This document shows positions 8,600 to 15,926 of a DNA stretch of 23,265 nucleotides, in pieces. Location: the NCBI GenBank assembly GCA_002352635.1, contig DEIT01000055.1:1-23265 (forward strand), read 5' to 3'. This DNA comes from Hyphomicrobiaceae bacterium UBA2767 (lineage in GTDB: Bacteria; Pseudomonadota; Alphaproteobacteria; Rhizobiales; Methyloligellaceae). The position numbers were made by a program, and so were the translations under genes. The notes under the pieces are model-generated. The model worked only from the letters and a program-made list of their open reading frames with translations. It searched no databases and was not told the DNA's origin. Numbering within the stretch: position 1 is the stretch's first letter; each line of letters starts with the position of its first letter.

Positions 8600-8621
8600 G
8601 TGTTATGGAAACGATGTACAC

Positions 8622-9995
8622 TCAAGATTGTCCCTCGGGCATCAATTTGGCGGTCAATTCCGATAAATGTGCAACGACTTCCATCTGCAATCCGGTTTCC
8701 TCCGCATCAGATCCAAGTTTGGTCGGGACAGACGCATGAGTGAACCCAAGTTTCTCCGCTTCCTTCAGCCGCGCAGCCATATGTCCAACGGGTCTAATGC
8801 CACCTGACAGGCTGACCTCACCGAAGAAAATGTTCCCCGGTTCAAGCGCAACACCAGAAAAAGACGAAACAAGGGCAGCAGCGACGGCAAGATCAGCCGC
8901 CGGATCAGAAATCTTCAGTCCTCCGGCGACGTTCAGGTAGACATCATGCGTGCCGAGCACAAGCCCGCAACGTGCCTCAAGCACAGCCAAAATCATTGCA
9001 AGCCTGCTTGAGTCCCATCCCACGACGGCGCGCCGCGGAGTGCCGAGCGGAGACGGGGCCACGAGCGCTTGGATTTCCACCAGGACCGGGCGGGTACCTT
9101 CCATACCGGCGAACACCGCCGCACCTGAGCTAACCGTGTCACGATCGCCCAGGAACAATTCTGAAGGGTTTGAGACCTCCTGCAAGCCGTCGCCGCGCAT
9201 CTCGAACACGCCGATTTCGTCAGCAGGGCCAAAACGATTCTTGACCGCACGAAGAATGCGATACTGGTGCGCACCGTCACCTTCGAAATAGAGAACGGTG
9301 TCGACCATATGCTCAACAACCTTCGGGCCCGCAATCTGCCCATCCTTGGTGACGTGACCAACGAGGATAAGGGCTGCGCCCGAACGCTTGGCATGACGCA
9401 CCAGCGCTTGAGAACATGCACGCACCTGCGCGACGGTGCCGGGGGCAGACTCCAGCAGATCTGACCACAACGTCTGGATGGAATCGATAATCACCACATC
9501 GGGAGTGTTTTTCTTGTCGCCAAGGGTCTTGAGGATATTGGCAAGGCTTGTCTCCGCAGCCAGGCCTACAGGCGCGGATGCCACACCCAGCCGTTTCGCG
9601 CGCAGTCGCACCTGGGCGGTAGCTTCTTCGCCAGAGAAATAGAAGGTTTGATGTCCGGCGGTCGCAAGCCTGGCTGCTGCCTGAAGCAGAAGCGTCGATT
9701 TGCCGATGCCGGGATCGCCGCCAACAAGAATGGCGGAACCCGGCACCAATCCGCCGCCGGCGACACGGTCAAGTTCTCCAATTTCGCTGGAAATACGCGG
9801 AGCATCAGGAATGTCGGCGTCGAGCGGCTCAAGGGACGCCGCCCTGCCACCGCTTGGGCGCGCCTCAGGTCCGCGCCCGCCTGTCACTTCCTCAACGAGA
9901 GTATTCCACGCACCACAGCTGGGGCATTTTCCCGACCACTGCGTCGTGGCACCGCCGCACTCCTGACAGACATAAGCGGTTGTTGCCTTCGCCAT
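8622..9995 (-). CDS. radA: DNA repair protein RadA (Sms)
   Basis: RadA is a RecA-like ATPase that processes recombination intermediates by driving branch migration. The 457-residue product shows all family domains in order: a zinc finger with C10, C13, C24 and C27, the Walker A loop GDPGIGKST at 93-101, the RadA-specific KNRFG motif at 252-256, and a C-terminal Lon-protease-like domain from about residue 285. The segment VVIIDSIQTL (about 166-175) is Walker B. Length agrees with the family (450-460). Its ATG overlaps the alr stop by one base (TGATG), so the two are translationally coupled. Confidence 0.97.
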   Translation of the reverse strand: MAKATTAYVCQECGGATTQWSGKCPSCGAWNTLVEEVTGGRGPEARPSGGRAASLEPLDADIPDAPRISSEIGELDRVAGGGLVPGSAILVGGDPGIGKSTLLLQAAARLATAGHQTFYFSGEEATAQVRLRAKRLGVASAPVGLAAETSLANILKTLGDKKNTPDVVIIDSIQTLWSDLLESAPGTVAQVRACSQALVRHAKRSGAALILVGHVTKDGQIAGPKVVEHMVDTVLYFEGDGAHQYRILRAVKNRFGPADEIGVFEMRGDGLQEVSNPSELFLGDRDTVSSGAAVFAGMEGTRPVLVEIQALVAPSPLGTPRRAVVGWDSSRLAMILAVLEARCGLVLGTHDVYLNVAGGLKISDPAADLAVAAALVSSFSGVALEPGNIFFGEVSLSGGIRPVGHMAARLKEAEKLGFTHASVPTKLGSDAEETGLQMEVVAHLSELTAKLMPEGQS

Positions 9996-11140
9996 CAGCC
10001 GTTTCCGGATTGAGAATCGAGATAGACGCGTTCCGCCCGCGTGCCCAGACTGGTGAGCACTTCATAACCGATAGTACCTGCCTGTTCGGCTAGTTCGTCG
10101 ACACTGACATGCTCGCCAATGATCTCAACCCAGGCCCCACGTCGCGCCAGTTCTACGGGTACGTCCGTCACATCAAGGGTTATCAGATCCATCGAGATGC
10201 GTCCCAGCGCCGGGGCCGGGTGGCCATCGATATAGCCTGTAAGCCCCGGTGTCGTGTGTGTGGCGCCGAGGCAGCGGAATATGCCGTCGGCGTAGCCAAG
10301 CGCCAGGGTGGCAATGCGCGTCGGTCGTTCAAGCATGTGCGCGGCGCCATAACCGACTGTTTCGCCATGGCGCGCATCACGAATTTGCGCGATGCGTGCA
10401 TGCAACTGAACAACAGGAGAGAGGGGGTCGCGGCCGGCGACGGCCTTCCCTCCGTAGAGCGAAAATCCCGCGCGCACGAGGTCAAAGTGATATCGCTCGC
10501 CCAGGTGGATACCGCCGGAGTTGGCAAGAGAGGCGGGGCAGGCTGGCAACATCGCCCGATAATCCTCAAAGGCCTGAAGTTGCGCCTCATTGTTAGGCCT
10601 CTCCGGTTCATCGGCGCAGACAAGATGGCTAATCAATAGCGCCAGTTTGAACCCCTTCACCAGATCCGGCGAACCCTTCAGTTCCTCCGCTTCAATGCGC
10701 GGCATTCCAAGCCGGTTCAAACCGGTGTCCACATGGATTGCGGCAGGCAGGGGCATGCCGGCCTGCCTACAGAAATCCGACCAGTGCCTGACTTCGTCAA
10801 GGCTCGAAAGAACCGGTCTGATGCTGGCTGCCGCAAAGGCCGGGCCGCTGTCATCAAACAGGCCATCCAGCACGTAAATAGTGGCGTCTGGCGCGACGCC
10901 ACGGACGATTTCCGCCTCTTTGAAGCTCGCGACGAAAAAGGTTTTGCAGCCCTCCCGGGCAAGCGCACGGACTGTCTGCATGCTGCCCGTACCGTAGGCG
11001 TTTGCCTTTACGACAGCGGCACACTCCGTTCCCGCTGCAAGGTTACTCAACGCGCGGTAGTTCGCTCTCAATGCGTTGAGATCGATAGTCAGGACCGCGC
11101 CGGAAGTTGGGCTTACGGATGAAAGAGGGGAAGACGGCAT
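9995..11140 (-). CDS. alr: Alanine racemase, PLP-dependent
   Basis: The product interconverts L- and D-alanine and supplies D-Ala for peptidoglycan. It has 381 residues. K45 in VVKANAYG is the pyridoxal-phosphate lysine, Y264 in TVGYG is the second catalytic base, and RAGFSLYG (223-230) is a conserved cofactor-binding segment. ALGYADG and GRISMDL lie in the C-terminal beta domain. The first 14 residues are Ser- and Pro-rich and precede the conserved AVLTIDLNALRANY; a later start cannot be excluded but no better in-frame ATG is seen. It lies 19 bases downstream of dnaB. The D-Ala product links it functionally to the D-Ala carboxypeptidase encoded at the left end of the window, although the two are not in one operon. 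Confidence 0.96.
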   Translation of the reverse strand: MPSSPLSSVSPTSGAVLTIDLNALRANYRALSNLAAGTECAAVVKANAYGTGSMQTVRALAREGCKTFFVASFKEAEIVRGVAPDATIYVLDGLFDDSGPAFAAASIRPVLSSLDEVRHWSDFCRQAGMPLPAAIHVDTGLNRLGMPRIEAEELKGSPDLVKGFKLALLISHLVCADEPERPNNEAQLQAFEDYRAMLPACPASLANSGGIHLGERYHFDLVRAGFSLYGGKAVAGRDPLSPVVQLHARIAQIRDARHGETVGYGAAHMLERPTRIATLALGYADGIFRCLGATHTTPGLTGYIDGHPAPALGRISMDLITLDVTDVPVELARRGAWVEIIGEHVSVDELAEQAGTIGYEVLTSLGTRAERVYLDSQSGNG

Positions 11141-11159
11141 CGCTCAAAGCCTGATTACT

Positions 11160-12662
11160 TTAGTCCATACGCTCCGGCAGGTGGCTGGAGTGCACAAAGT
11201 CGCTGAAGCGCGTTACATCGGCCTGGAACTGCATCCGCACGGTGCCGGTCGGACCGTGACGTTGCTTAGCGATAATGGCTTCCGCCAGACCTTCAACGGC
11301 CGCCATTTCGTCCTGCCATGAGAGATGCTCGGCGGTGCCTTCCCTAGGCTGGCGGCGTTCCACATAATACTCCTCGCGAAACACGAACATGACCACATCG
11401 GCATCCTGCTCGATCGAGCCCGATTCACGCAAGTCCGCCAGTTGTGGGCGCTTGTCTTCGCGCTGTTCCACTTGCCGCGAAAGCTGTGAAAGCGCGATGA
11501 TCGGCACGTTGAGTTCTTTCGCAAGCGCTTTTAGGCGCGTTGTGATCTCGGTGATTTCCTGGACGCGGTTCTCGTTTGACCGGCGTGAGGACCCGGTAAG
11601 CAGCTGCAGATAGTCGATAATGATTAGTCCCAGCCCCTTTTGGCGTTTGAGCCTGCGCGCGCGCGCCGCCAGTTGGGCAACGGATATGCCGCCTGTCTCA
11701 TCAATATAAAGTGGCAGGGACTGGAGATGCTGCGCGGCTTCCACAAGGCGGTCGAATTCTTGCTTGTCAATTTTGCCGCGCCGTATGCGTTCCGATGGGA
11801 TCGCGGCTTGCTCTGCGACAATGCGCGTGGCGAGCTGCTCGGCCGACATTTCAAGCGAGAAAAAGCCAACCACGGCGCCGTCGACCACCTCTTCGCTCCC
11901 GTCGGGCTTCTGTTCTGCCTTATAGGCGCGGGCAACGTGAAACGCGATGTTGCTCGCAAACGCCGATTTGCCCATGGCAGGCCGCCCGGCAAGGATCACC
12001 AGGTCTGAAGGTTGCAGGCCGCCCATTTTCTGATCGAGATCCTTGAAGCCTGTGGCGATGCCACTCAAACCACCGTCTCGCCGATAGGCGTTTGCCGCCA
12101 TGTCAATTGAGTCGGTCAGTGCAGAGGTAAAGGCCTCAAAGCCGGAGCCGTATTTGCCGGTTTCGGCCAATTCGAACAGGCGCTGCTCGGTGTCCTCGAT
12201 CTGAGCCGAGGGCGAAGCATCCACAGGCGAGTCATAGGCGAGATTGACCATGTCTTCGCCAATAAAAATCAGATCGCGACGGACCGCCAGATCATAAACC
12301 GTCCGCCCATAGTCTTCCGCGTTGATTACTGTCGTCGCGCTGGCGGTGAGACGCCCAAGATATTGCGGTACGGTGAGGTCAGGGCTCAAAGGTTCTTCAT
12401 GTTCGAAAAACGTCTTGAGGGTAATAGGGGACGCTCGCTTTCCCGCAGAGATCAGTTTGAGCGCGGCTTCGTATATGCGTCCGTGTAGCGGGTCGAAAAA
12501 ATGTGCCGGCTGCAGGAAGCTCGAAACTTTGTCACACGCATCGTTGTTGACGAGGATTGCACCCAGCAGCGCCTGCTCCGCCTCAATATTGTGCGGCGCG
12601 GCGCGGAAGGGGGCAGCTTCATCGTCAACGAGGCTGGCGACGTTTGTCTGGGCCGGTTCCAT
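11160..12662 (-). CDS. dnaB: Replicative DNA helicase DnaB
   Basis: The product is the hexameric 5'-3' helicase that unwinds DNA at the replication fork. Of its 500 residues, the N-terminal DnaB domain spans about 20-125 (PHNIEAEQALLGAIL), followed by a linker and a RecA-like ATPase domain. Walker A is GRPAMGKS at 226-233 and Walker B is IIID at 347-350 within IIIDYLQLL. SLEMSAEQLATR (269-280) is the family motif after the first core strand. Between the helix after Walker A and the next strand there is an insert of about 15 residues (AEQKPDGSEEVVDG, 249-262) that is absent from the E. coli protein as I know it. A 232-base gap upstream separates it from rplI, so it may have its own promoter. 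Confidence 0.97.
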   Translation of the reverse strand: MEPAQTNVASLVDDEAAPFRAAPHNIEAEQALLGAILVNNDACDKVSSFLQPAHFFDPLHGRIYEAALKLISAGKRASPITLKTFFEHEEPLSPDLTVPQYLGRLTASATTVINAEDYGRTVYDLAVRRDLIFIGEDMVNLAYDSPVDASPSAQIEDTEQRLFELAETGKYGSGFEAFTSALTDSIDMAANAYRRDGGLSGIATGFKDLDQKMGGLQPSDLVILAGRPAMGKSAFASNIAFHVARAYKAEQKPDGSEEVVDGAVVGFFSLEMSAEQLATRIVAEQAAIPSERIRRGKIDKQEFDRLVEAAQHLQSLPLYIDETGGISVAQLAARARRLKRQKGLGLIIIDYLQLLTGSSRRSNENRVQEITEITTRLKALAKELNVPIIALSQLSRQVEQREDKRPQLADLRESGSIEQDADVVMFVFREEYYVERRQPREGTAEHLSWQDEMAAVEGLAEAIIAKQRHGPTGTVRMQFQADVTRFSDFVHSSHLPERMD

Positions 12663-12894
12663 GATTCGGACAATAGTTGATTCGCGCAGCCCGTGAATCG
12701 GTCAAAACGAGAAAGAGGCGAAATCGCGAAACGCCCACCAACTAATGCACACTATACACAGCGCGGCGTTTTATCTCGTGCCGCGAGCTTGCGTCCTGAT
12801 AGCGAATCAGGCGTGGCGCCCGAAATGCGTCGTGCTGAGGTGCAAGCCCGCGTCCGGCGAGAGTACGATCCCCAAATGCAGCCAGAATTGGCAC
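12663..12894. other. rplI-dnaB intergenic region with short inverted repeats
   Basis: These 232 bases hold no credible gene. Two small inverted repeats are visible: CCTGAT (12795-12800) with ATCAGG (12806-12811) around a 5-base loop, and CGCGGC (12762-12767) with GCCGCG (12780-12785) around a 12-base loop. Neither is followed by a T-run on the minus strand, so neither is a clear terminator for rplI. A minus-strand TATAGT (12751-12756) could be a -10 box for dnaB but no good -35 stands at the right distance. A minus-strand TTGACC also occurs nearer dnaB without a clear -10. Confidence 0.4.
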
Positions 12895-13587
12895 CTAGCC
12901 TTTGGGGTCTTCCGCCTCGCCATCCGTAGCATCTCCACCGGCTTCAGCCTCTGCCTCGGCGCTTGCTTCCGTGGAGGCTTCGTCATCACCCTCCGCAGCC
13001 TGTTCCGCTTCGAGCGCTTCTTCGGCCTGCTTGGCCAATTCCTTGTCCTCAAAGACCTCTTCGACTGCGATGGTTTCTTCTTCCTCAAGTTCCTCGACAT
13101 CGAAAGTGACGTCTTCGCCGCGCGCTTGTCGCTCGGCTTCGTCTTCAGAGCGCGCCACGTTGACGTCAACTGTCACGATGACTTCCGGGTGAAGCGTAAC
13201 GTGCAGAGGGTGAACACCAAGGACCTTGATCGGTTTGTCCAGCTGGATCTGATGGCGGTCCACGGTATATCCAGCCGCCGTGATCAGATCGGCAATGTCA
13301 CGGGTCGAGACCGAGCCATAAAGCTGTCCGGTATCGCCGGCCTGACGGATGGCGACGAAACTCTGATTGTCCAGTTTTCCGGAAACGCCTTCTGCTTCGG
13401 TCTTGAGTTCAAGATTGCGTGCCTCGAGTTGAGAGCGGTCCTGCTCAAAACGTTCCCTGTTTGCGTCGGTGGCGCGCAACGCCTTGCCCTGCGGCAACAG
13501 ATAGTTGCGGGCAAAGCCGTCTTTGACGGTGACGACATCGCCCATCTGTCCAAGTCTTCCGATCCGTTCCAGAAGTATGATTTGCAT
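12895..13587 (-). CDS. rplI: 50S ribosomal protein L9 with long acidic tail
   Basis: The product is the elongated L1-stalk-side protein of the large subunit. Residues 1-48 carry the N-terminal RNA-binding domain (MQIILLERIGRLGQMGD, VKDGFARNYLLPQGKA), a helix connects at about 45-75, and the C-terminal domain runs to about 148. A further 80 residues follow that are rich in Glu, Ala and Asp (about 150-230), compared with a total length of about 150 in E. coli L9. Such tails occur in other alphaproteobacterial L9 proteins, but their role is unknown to me. The start at 13587 has a GGAGAG Shine-Dalgarno at a good distance. It lies 58 bases downstream of the DUF2232 gene. Confidence 0.97.
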   Translation of the reverse strand: MQIILLERIGRLGQMGDVVTVKDGFARNYLLPQGKALRATDANRERFEQDRSQLEARNLELKTEAEGVSGKLDNQSFVAIRQAGDTGQLYGSVSTRDIADLITAAGYTVDRHQIQLDKPIKVLGVHPLHVTLHPEVIVTVDVNVARSEDEAERQARGEDVTFDVEELEEEETIAVEEVFEDKELAKQAEEALEAEQAAEGDDEASTEASAEAEAEAGGDATDGEAEDPKG

Positions 13588-13645
13588 TGGGTCTCTCCAA
13601 ATGTGTGTTTCGTTTCGTTATTTCAGAAGTCGGTTTGCGTGAATA

Positions 13646-14641
13646 TCAGTCGTTGTCAGGCGGGGGTCCAAGGCCCAGAGCCCGTTCCCTGAGGCGAAAC
13701 ATAGGTTCCCCGATGCCGGCGATCGCAACCACCAGGACAACCCAGCCAAAGAGAAAAATACCCAGATAAAGGGCGCCAAGCAGGATGAACCTGAAAGGCG
13801 AATTGCGGGCCATGACGTGCAGTACAACAAGTCCGAGCAGGACGTAGGCCATGAGGAATGCAGCGGCAAACCCGGTCGCGATCACACTCAGAATACCCGG
13901 TGCAAACGTTCCAAGCAGCGAGGCAACAAAACCAAGCGCGAAGTGGCGCGGATAGCCCATCATGGTCAAATCGGGCCACGGGCGTATCAATCGTCCTGAA
14001 ACCATCACAATCCTGCCTGCTGTCCACATGTTGAGCAGCATGACGGATAGCCAGACGATAGCGGAAGCAGCAGGCAGCGCCCGGATCAACAACCCGATAA
14101 CCGGTGCCATGTCTTCCTTGCTGATGCCCGGGGATGTCCCATCGGGAAACTGGCTAAAGAATGTCTTGTCCAGAATTTCCTGCAAGTTGGTGCGGTAGGT
14201 ATCGATATCCATGCCGAAAATCGGCACGCTCATGGCGGCAATACAGCCTGCCATCACTGTCGCCCAGGCGATGATCCGCCCAGGTGGATACCATTCGACC
14301 TGACCTGTATTCGGCGCAGTAGCAGTGCCTTGCTCAACCAGAGCATTTTCTTCCACAGGCCGGCCAAGCAGTGCCAGATAACAAAGGATGGCTATAGGCA
14401 GACCGAGCGTCAGAAAATATCCGACGCCGGCGAGTGGTGCGAGCAGTGCACTGATCAGGCCTGCGCCCACAAGACCCGAAACAATAACGGCCTGCACGCC
14501 CCAGCCGAGACCGGCAAGAAATCCGGGCAGCGCTGTTACATAGAACAGCACTATCGACAGCATCGTTCCGGTGAGCGTCGAGGCAAACAGGGCTGTCGAT
14601 ACAAGACCTGCGCCTATACCAATGAGGATTGGTGAATTCAT
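13646..14641 (-). CDS. YybS/DUF2232-type polytopic membrane protein of unknown function
   Basis: This 331-residue protein is very hydrophobic, with about eight likely membrane helices grouped at 1-95, 120-145, 180-210 and 225-315. A polar, probably extramembrane loop (about 96-120) and another around 143-180 separate the groups. It ends in a short charged tail rich in Pro and Asp. I assign it to the DUF2232 family from its position between rpsR and rplI and from its hydrophobic pattern; I see no catalytic motif. In Bacillus subtilis the DUF2232 protein YybS also lies close to rplI and the replicative helicase gene, so the linkage seems to be old. There is no strong Shine-Dalgarno at the ATG at 14641, and 98 bases separate it from rpsR. 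Confidence 0.8.
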   Translation of the reverse strand: MNSPILIGIGAGLVSTALFASTLTGTMLSIVLFYVTALPGFLAGLGWGVQAVIVSGLVGAGLISALLAPLAGVGYFLTLGLPIAILCYLALLGRPVEENALVEQGTATAPNTGQVEWYPPGRIIAWATVMAGCIAAMSVPIFGMDIDTYRTNLQEILDKTFFSQFPDGTSPGISKEDMAPVIGLLIRALPAASAIVWLSVMLLNMWTAGRIVMVSGRLIRPWPDLTMMGYPRHFALGFVASLLGTFAPGILSVIATGFAAAFLMAYVLLGLVVLHVMARNSPFRFILLGALYLGIFLFGWVVLVVAIAGIGEPMFRLRERALGLGPPPDND

Positions 14642-14739
14642 GCCGTAAGCTGTCCCGCCTTCAAAAAGTGCGGTTAGAGGCGAGTAAAAACTTTATCGCC
14701 CCAACCAGTCGGTCAGTTTTGTGCCCGTTCCGTGGTCAC

Positions 14740-14979
14740 CTACTTGATAAGGTAGGGAATGAGTCCAAGGAACCGTGCACGTTTAATGGCTTTCGCCAGT
14801 TCTCTTTGTTTCTTCGCAGAAACCGCTGTAATCCGGCTCGGCACGATTTTGCCGCGTTCCGAAACATAACGTTGCAGCAATTTCACGTCTTTGTAGTCAA
14901 TCTTGGGTGCCGAGTCACTTGAGAACGGGCACGTCTTGCGCCGGCGATAGAAGGGGCGACGCCTTTGTGTCATAGCCAT
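14740..14979 (-). CDS. rpsR: 30S ribosomal protein S18
   Basis: The product is a small-subunit protein that binds the platform of 16S rRNA as a pair with S6. It has 79 residues. The family core is clear: RRPFYRRRKTCPF near the N-terminus, IDYKDVKLLQRYVSERGKIVPSRITAVSAKKQRELAKAIKRARFLGLIPY after it, shown here only as landmarks (IDYKD at 27-31, IVPSRIT at 45-51, ARFLGLIPY at 68-76). The start at 14979 lies five bases after the rpsF stop, and its Shine-Dalgarno GAGGAG is formed by the last two codons of rpsF, so translation of the two partners is physically linked. Confidence 0.98.
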   Translation of the reverse strand: MAMTQRRRPFYRRRKTCPFSSDSAPKIDYKDVKLLQRYVSERGKIVPSRITAVSAKKQRELAKAIKRARFLGLIPYLIK

Positions 14980-14984
14980 GTGCG

Positions 14985-15563
14985 TTACTCCTCTTTCCCG
15001 TCGTTCTCAGTCTTTTCGACTTTTTCGACCTGGTCATTTCCCCCGGCGTTGTCTGTATCACCCTTGGGGCTGTCGCTGGTTTTCTCAGCCTTATCAGTGG
15101 TGGCTGCTTTTTCGGGACTATCGTTGGTCGGCTTGGCTTGCGCCGCGGGAGCTGGCCTTGGCGAGCGATCGTCAGGGCGGCCACGAGGTCCACGATCGTG
15201 GTCCCGTCCGCCCCGTCCGCCCCGCCGGTCATCGCGATCACTACCGCGCTTCATCATCGCCGACGGGCCGCCTTCCAGTTCGTCGACCCGCAAAGTCAGG
15301 AACCGGATAACGTCAGTGGAAAGGCCCATTTGCCGTTCCATCTCGGTGACCGCTTCATGCGGTGAGTCGATATTCATCAGGGCAAAATGCGCCTTGCGGT
15401 TCTTCTTGATCTTGTAGGCGAGGTTCTTCAGACCCCAAAGCTCGGTCTTTTCAATCGAACCGCCATTGTCCTTGATGATCGTCTGATACGTCTCAATCAG
15501 TCCTTCGAACTGTTGAGGCGAAATGTCCTGGCGACCCAGTAATACGTGTTCGTAAAGCGGCAT
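14985..15563 (-). CDS. rpsF: 30S ribosomal protein S6 with long charged tail
   Basis: The product is the small-subunit platform protein that pairs with S18. Residues 1-97 form the S6 fold (MPLYEHVLLGRQDIS, NLAYKIKKNRKAHF at about 47-60, RFLTLRVDEL at 87-96). Then comes a tail of about 95 residues: an Arg/Gly/Asp-rich part (105-135, with RGGRGGR) followed by a Lys/Glu/Asp/Thr-rich part to residue 192. E. coli S6 has a shorter tail that is glutamylated. I chose the ATG at 15563 rather than an in-frame ATG at 15623 because AGGAAAGG lies about nine bases before it and because MPLYEHV is the normal N-terminus. A long leader with inverted repeats precedes it. Confidence 0.97.
   Translation of the reverse strand: MPLYEHVLLGRQDISPQQFEGLIETYQTIIKDNGGSIEKTELWGLKNLAYKIKKNRKAHFALMNIDSPHEAVTEMERQMGLSTDVIRFLTLRVDELEGGPSAMMKRGSDRDDRRGGRGGRDHDRGPRGRPDDRSPRPAPAAQAKPTNDSPEKAATTDKAEKTSDSPKGDTDNAGGNDQVEKVEKTENDGKEE
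14988..14993 (-). promoter_or_regulatory. rpsR Shine-Dalgarno inside the last codons of rpsF
   Basis: The final two Glu codons of rpsF, GAG GAG, form a strong Shine-Dalgarno eight bases before the rpsR ATG. The acidic C-terminus of S6 is thus partly fixed by the ribosome-binding site of its partner S18. Confidence 0.75.
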
Positions 15564-15719
15564 GGAATGCAGCCTTTCCTGTTGTTTGTCCGGGCCCGGC
15601 GCTAAGCCTCTTTGAGCCTGCAAAAAATCAGGAAAGGCTCAAAAAAGGTGACCCAAAAGAGCGGAGACACGGGAACACTTAAAGCCTTCCGTTCAGCCTC
15701 CAGCCGGGCTCTTTGAATG
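15564..15719 (-). promoter_or_regulatory. rpsF leader with two alternative stems, one covering the Shine-Dalgarno
   Basis: The leader of about 156 bases contains a perfect 10-base inverted repeat: GCCTTTCCTG at 15572-15581 and CAGGAAAGGC at 15629-15638 on the plus strand. On the transcript the downstream arm is CAGGAAAGGC, which contains the rpsF Shine-Dalgarno. A second perfect repeat of 9 bases, TTTGAGCCT (15611-15619) and AGGCTCAAA (15635-15643), forms a compact hairpin with a 15-base loop. The two share bases 15635-15638, so they cannot form together. A GC palindrome CCGGGCCCGG (15590-15599) lies between them. Autoregulation of rpsF by the S6:S18 complex through its leader is known in other bacteria; I cannot confirm that this leader matches that motif. 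Confidence 0.5.
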
Positions 15720-15725
15720 CGCGCA

Positions 15726-15753
15726 CTTATACGCGTTTGACAACGCTTTGCAA
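15726..15753 (-). promoter_or_regulatory. Candidate sigma-70 promoter for the rpsF operon
   Basis: On the minus strand TTGCAA (15748-15753) is followed after 16 bases by TATAAG (15726-15731). The -10 box matches five of six consensus positions. The start of transcription would fall near 15719, giving the leader described separately. TTGCAA is its own reverse complement, and on the plus strand it stands 17 bases before CATAAA (15771-15776), a weaker match that could serve fabD. Confidence 0.5.
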
Positions 15754-15926
15754 GTGCTATCGGCGCAGTGCATAAATCGCCAATTCACACAGTTTTTACT
15801 CGCGCGGGCAGGCCATACCAGCAGATGCTTGACAGGGACAGGTGAAACAGTGTCTTTGGCGCGGATATTCAGGTGGACTGGCGGCCTCGAATAAACCCCC
15901 AAGTCATTGCAATCCGGACTTTCTGA
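15748..15926 (+). other. fabD side of the divergent rpsF-fabD control region
   Basis: The whole gap from 15564 to 15926 is 363 bases with no credible gene. On the fabD side, TTGCAA (15748-15753) with CATAAA (15771-15776) at 17-base spacing is a weak promoter candidate. A perfect TTGACA (15829-15834) is also present but has no good -10 box 16 to 18 bases on. No Shine-Dalgarno is evident directly before the fabD ATG. Confidence 0.3.

Noticed and set aside
12745..13692. A 315-codon plus-strand frame spanning the rplI region
   Set aside because: It is antisense to rplI, runs into the DUF2232 gene, and its translation looks like reversed Glu-rich codons (Leu/Phe/Ser-rich).
13100..15563. Whether the acidic and RGG-like tails of L9 and S6 are frameshift products
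   Set aside because: Both tails are in frame with coherent biased composition and end near the next gene as expected; similar tails are known in alphaproteobacterial orthologues.
15829..15834. Perfect TTGACA as the fabD -35 box
   Set aside because: No acceptable -10 box lies 16 to 18 bases downstream (GTCTTT is the best).
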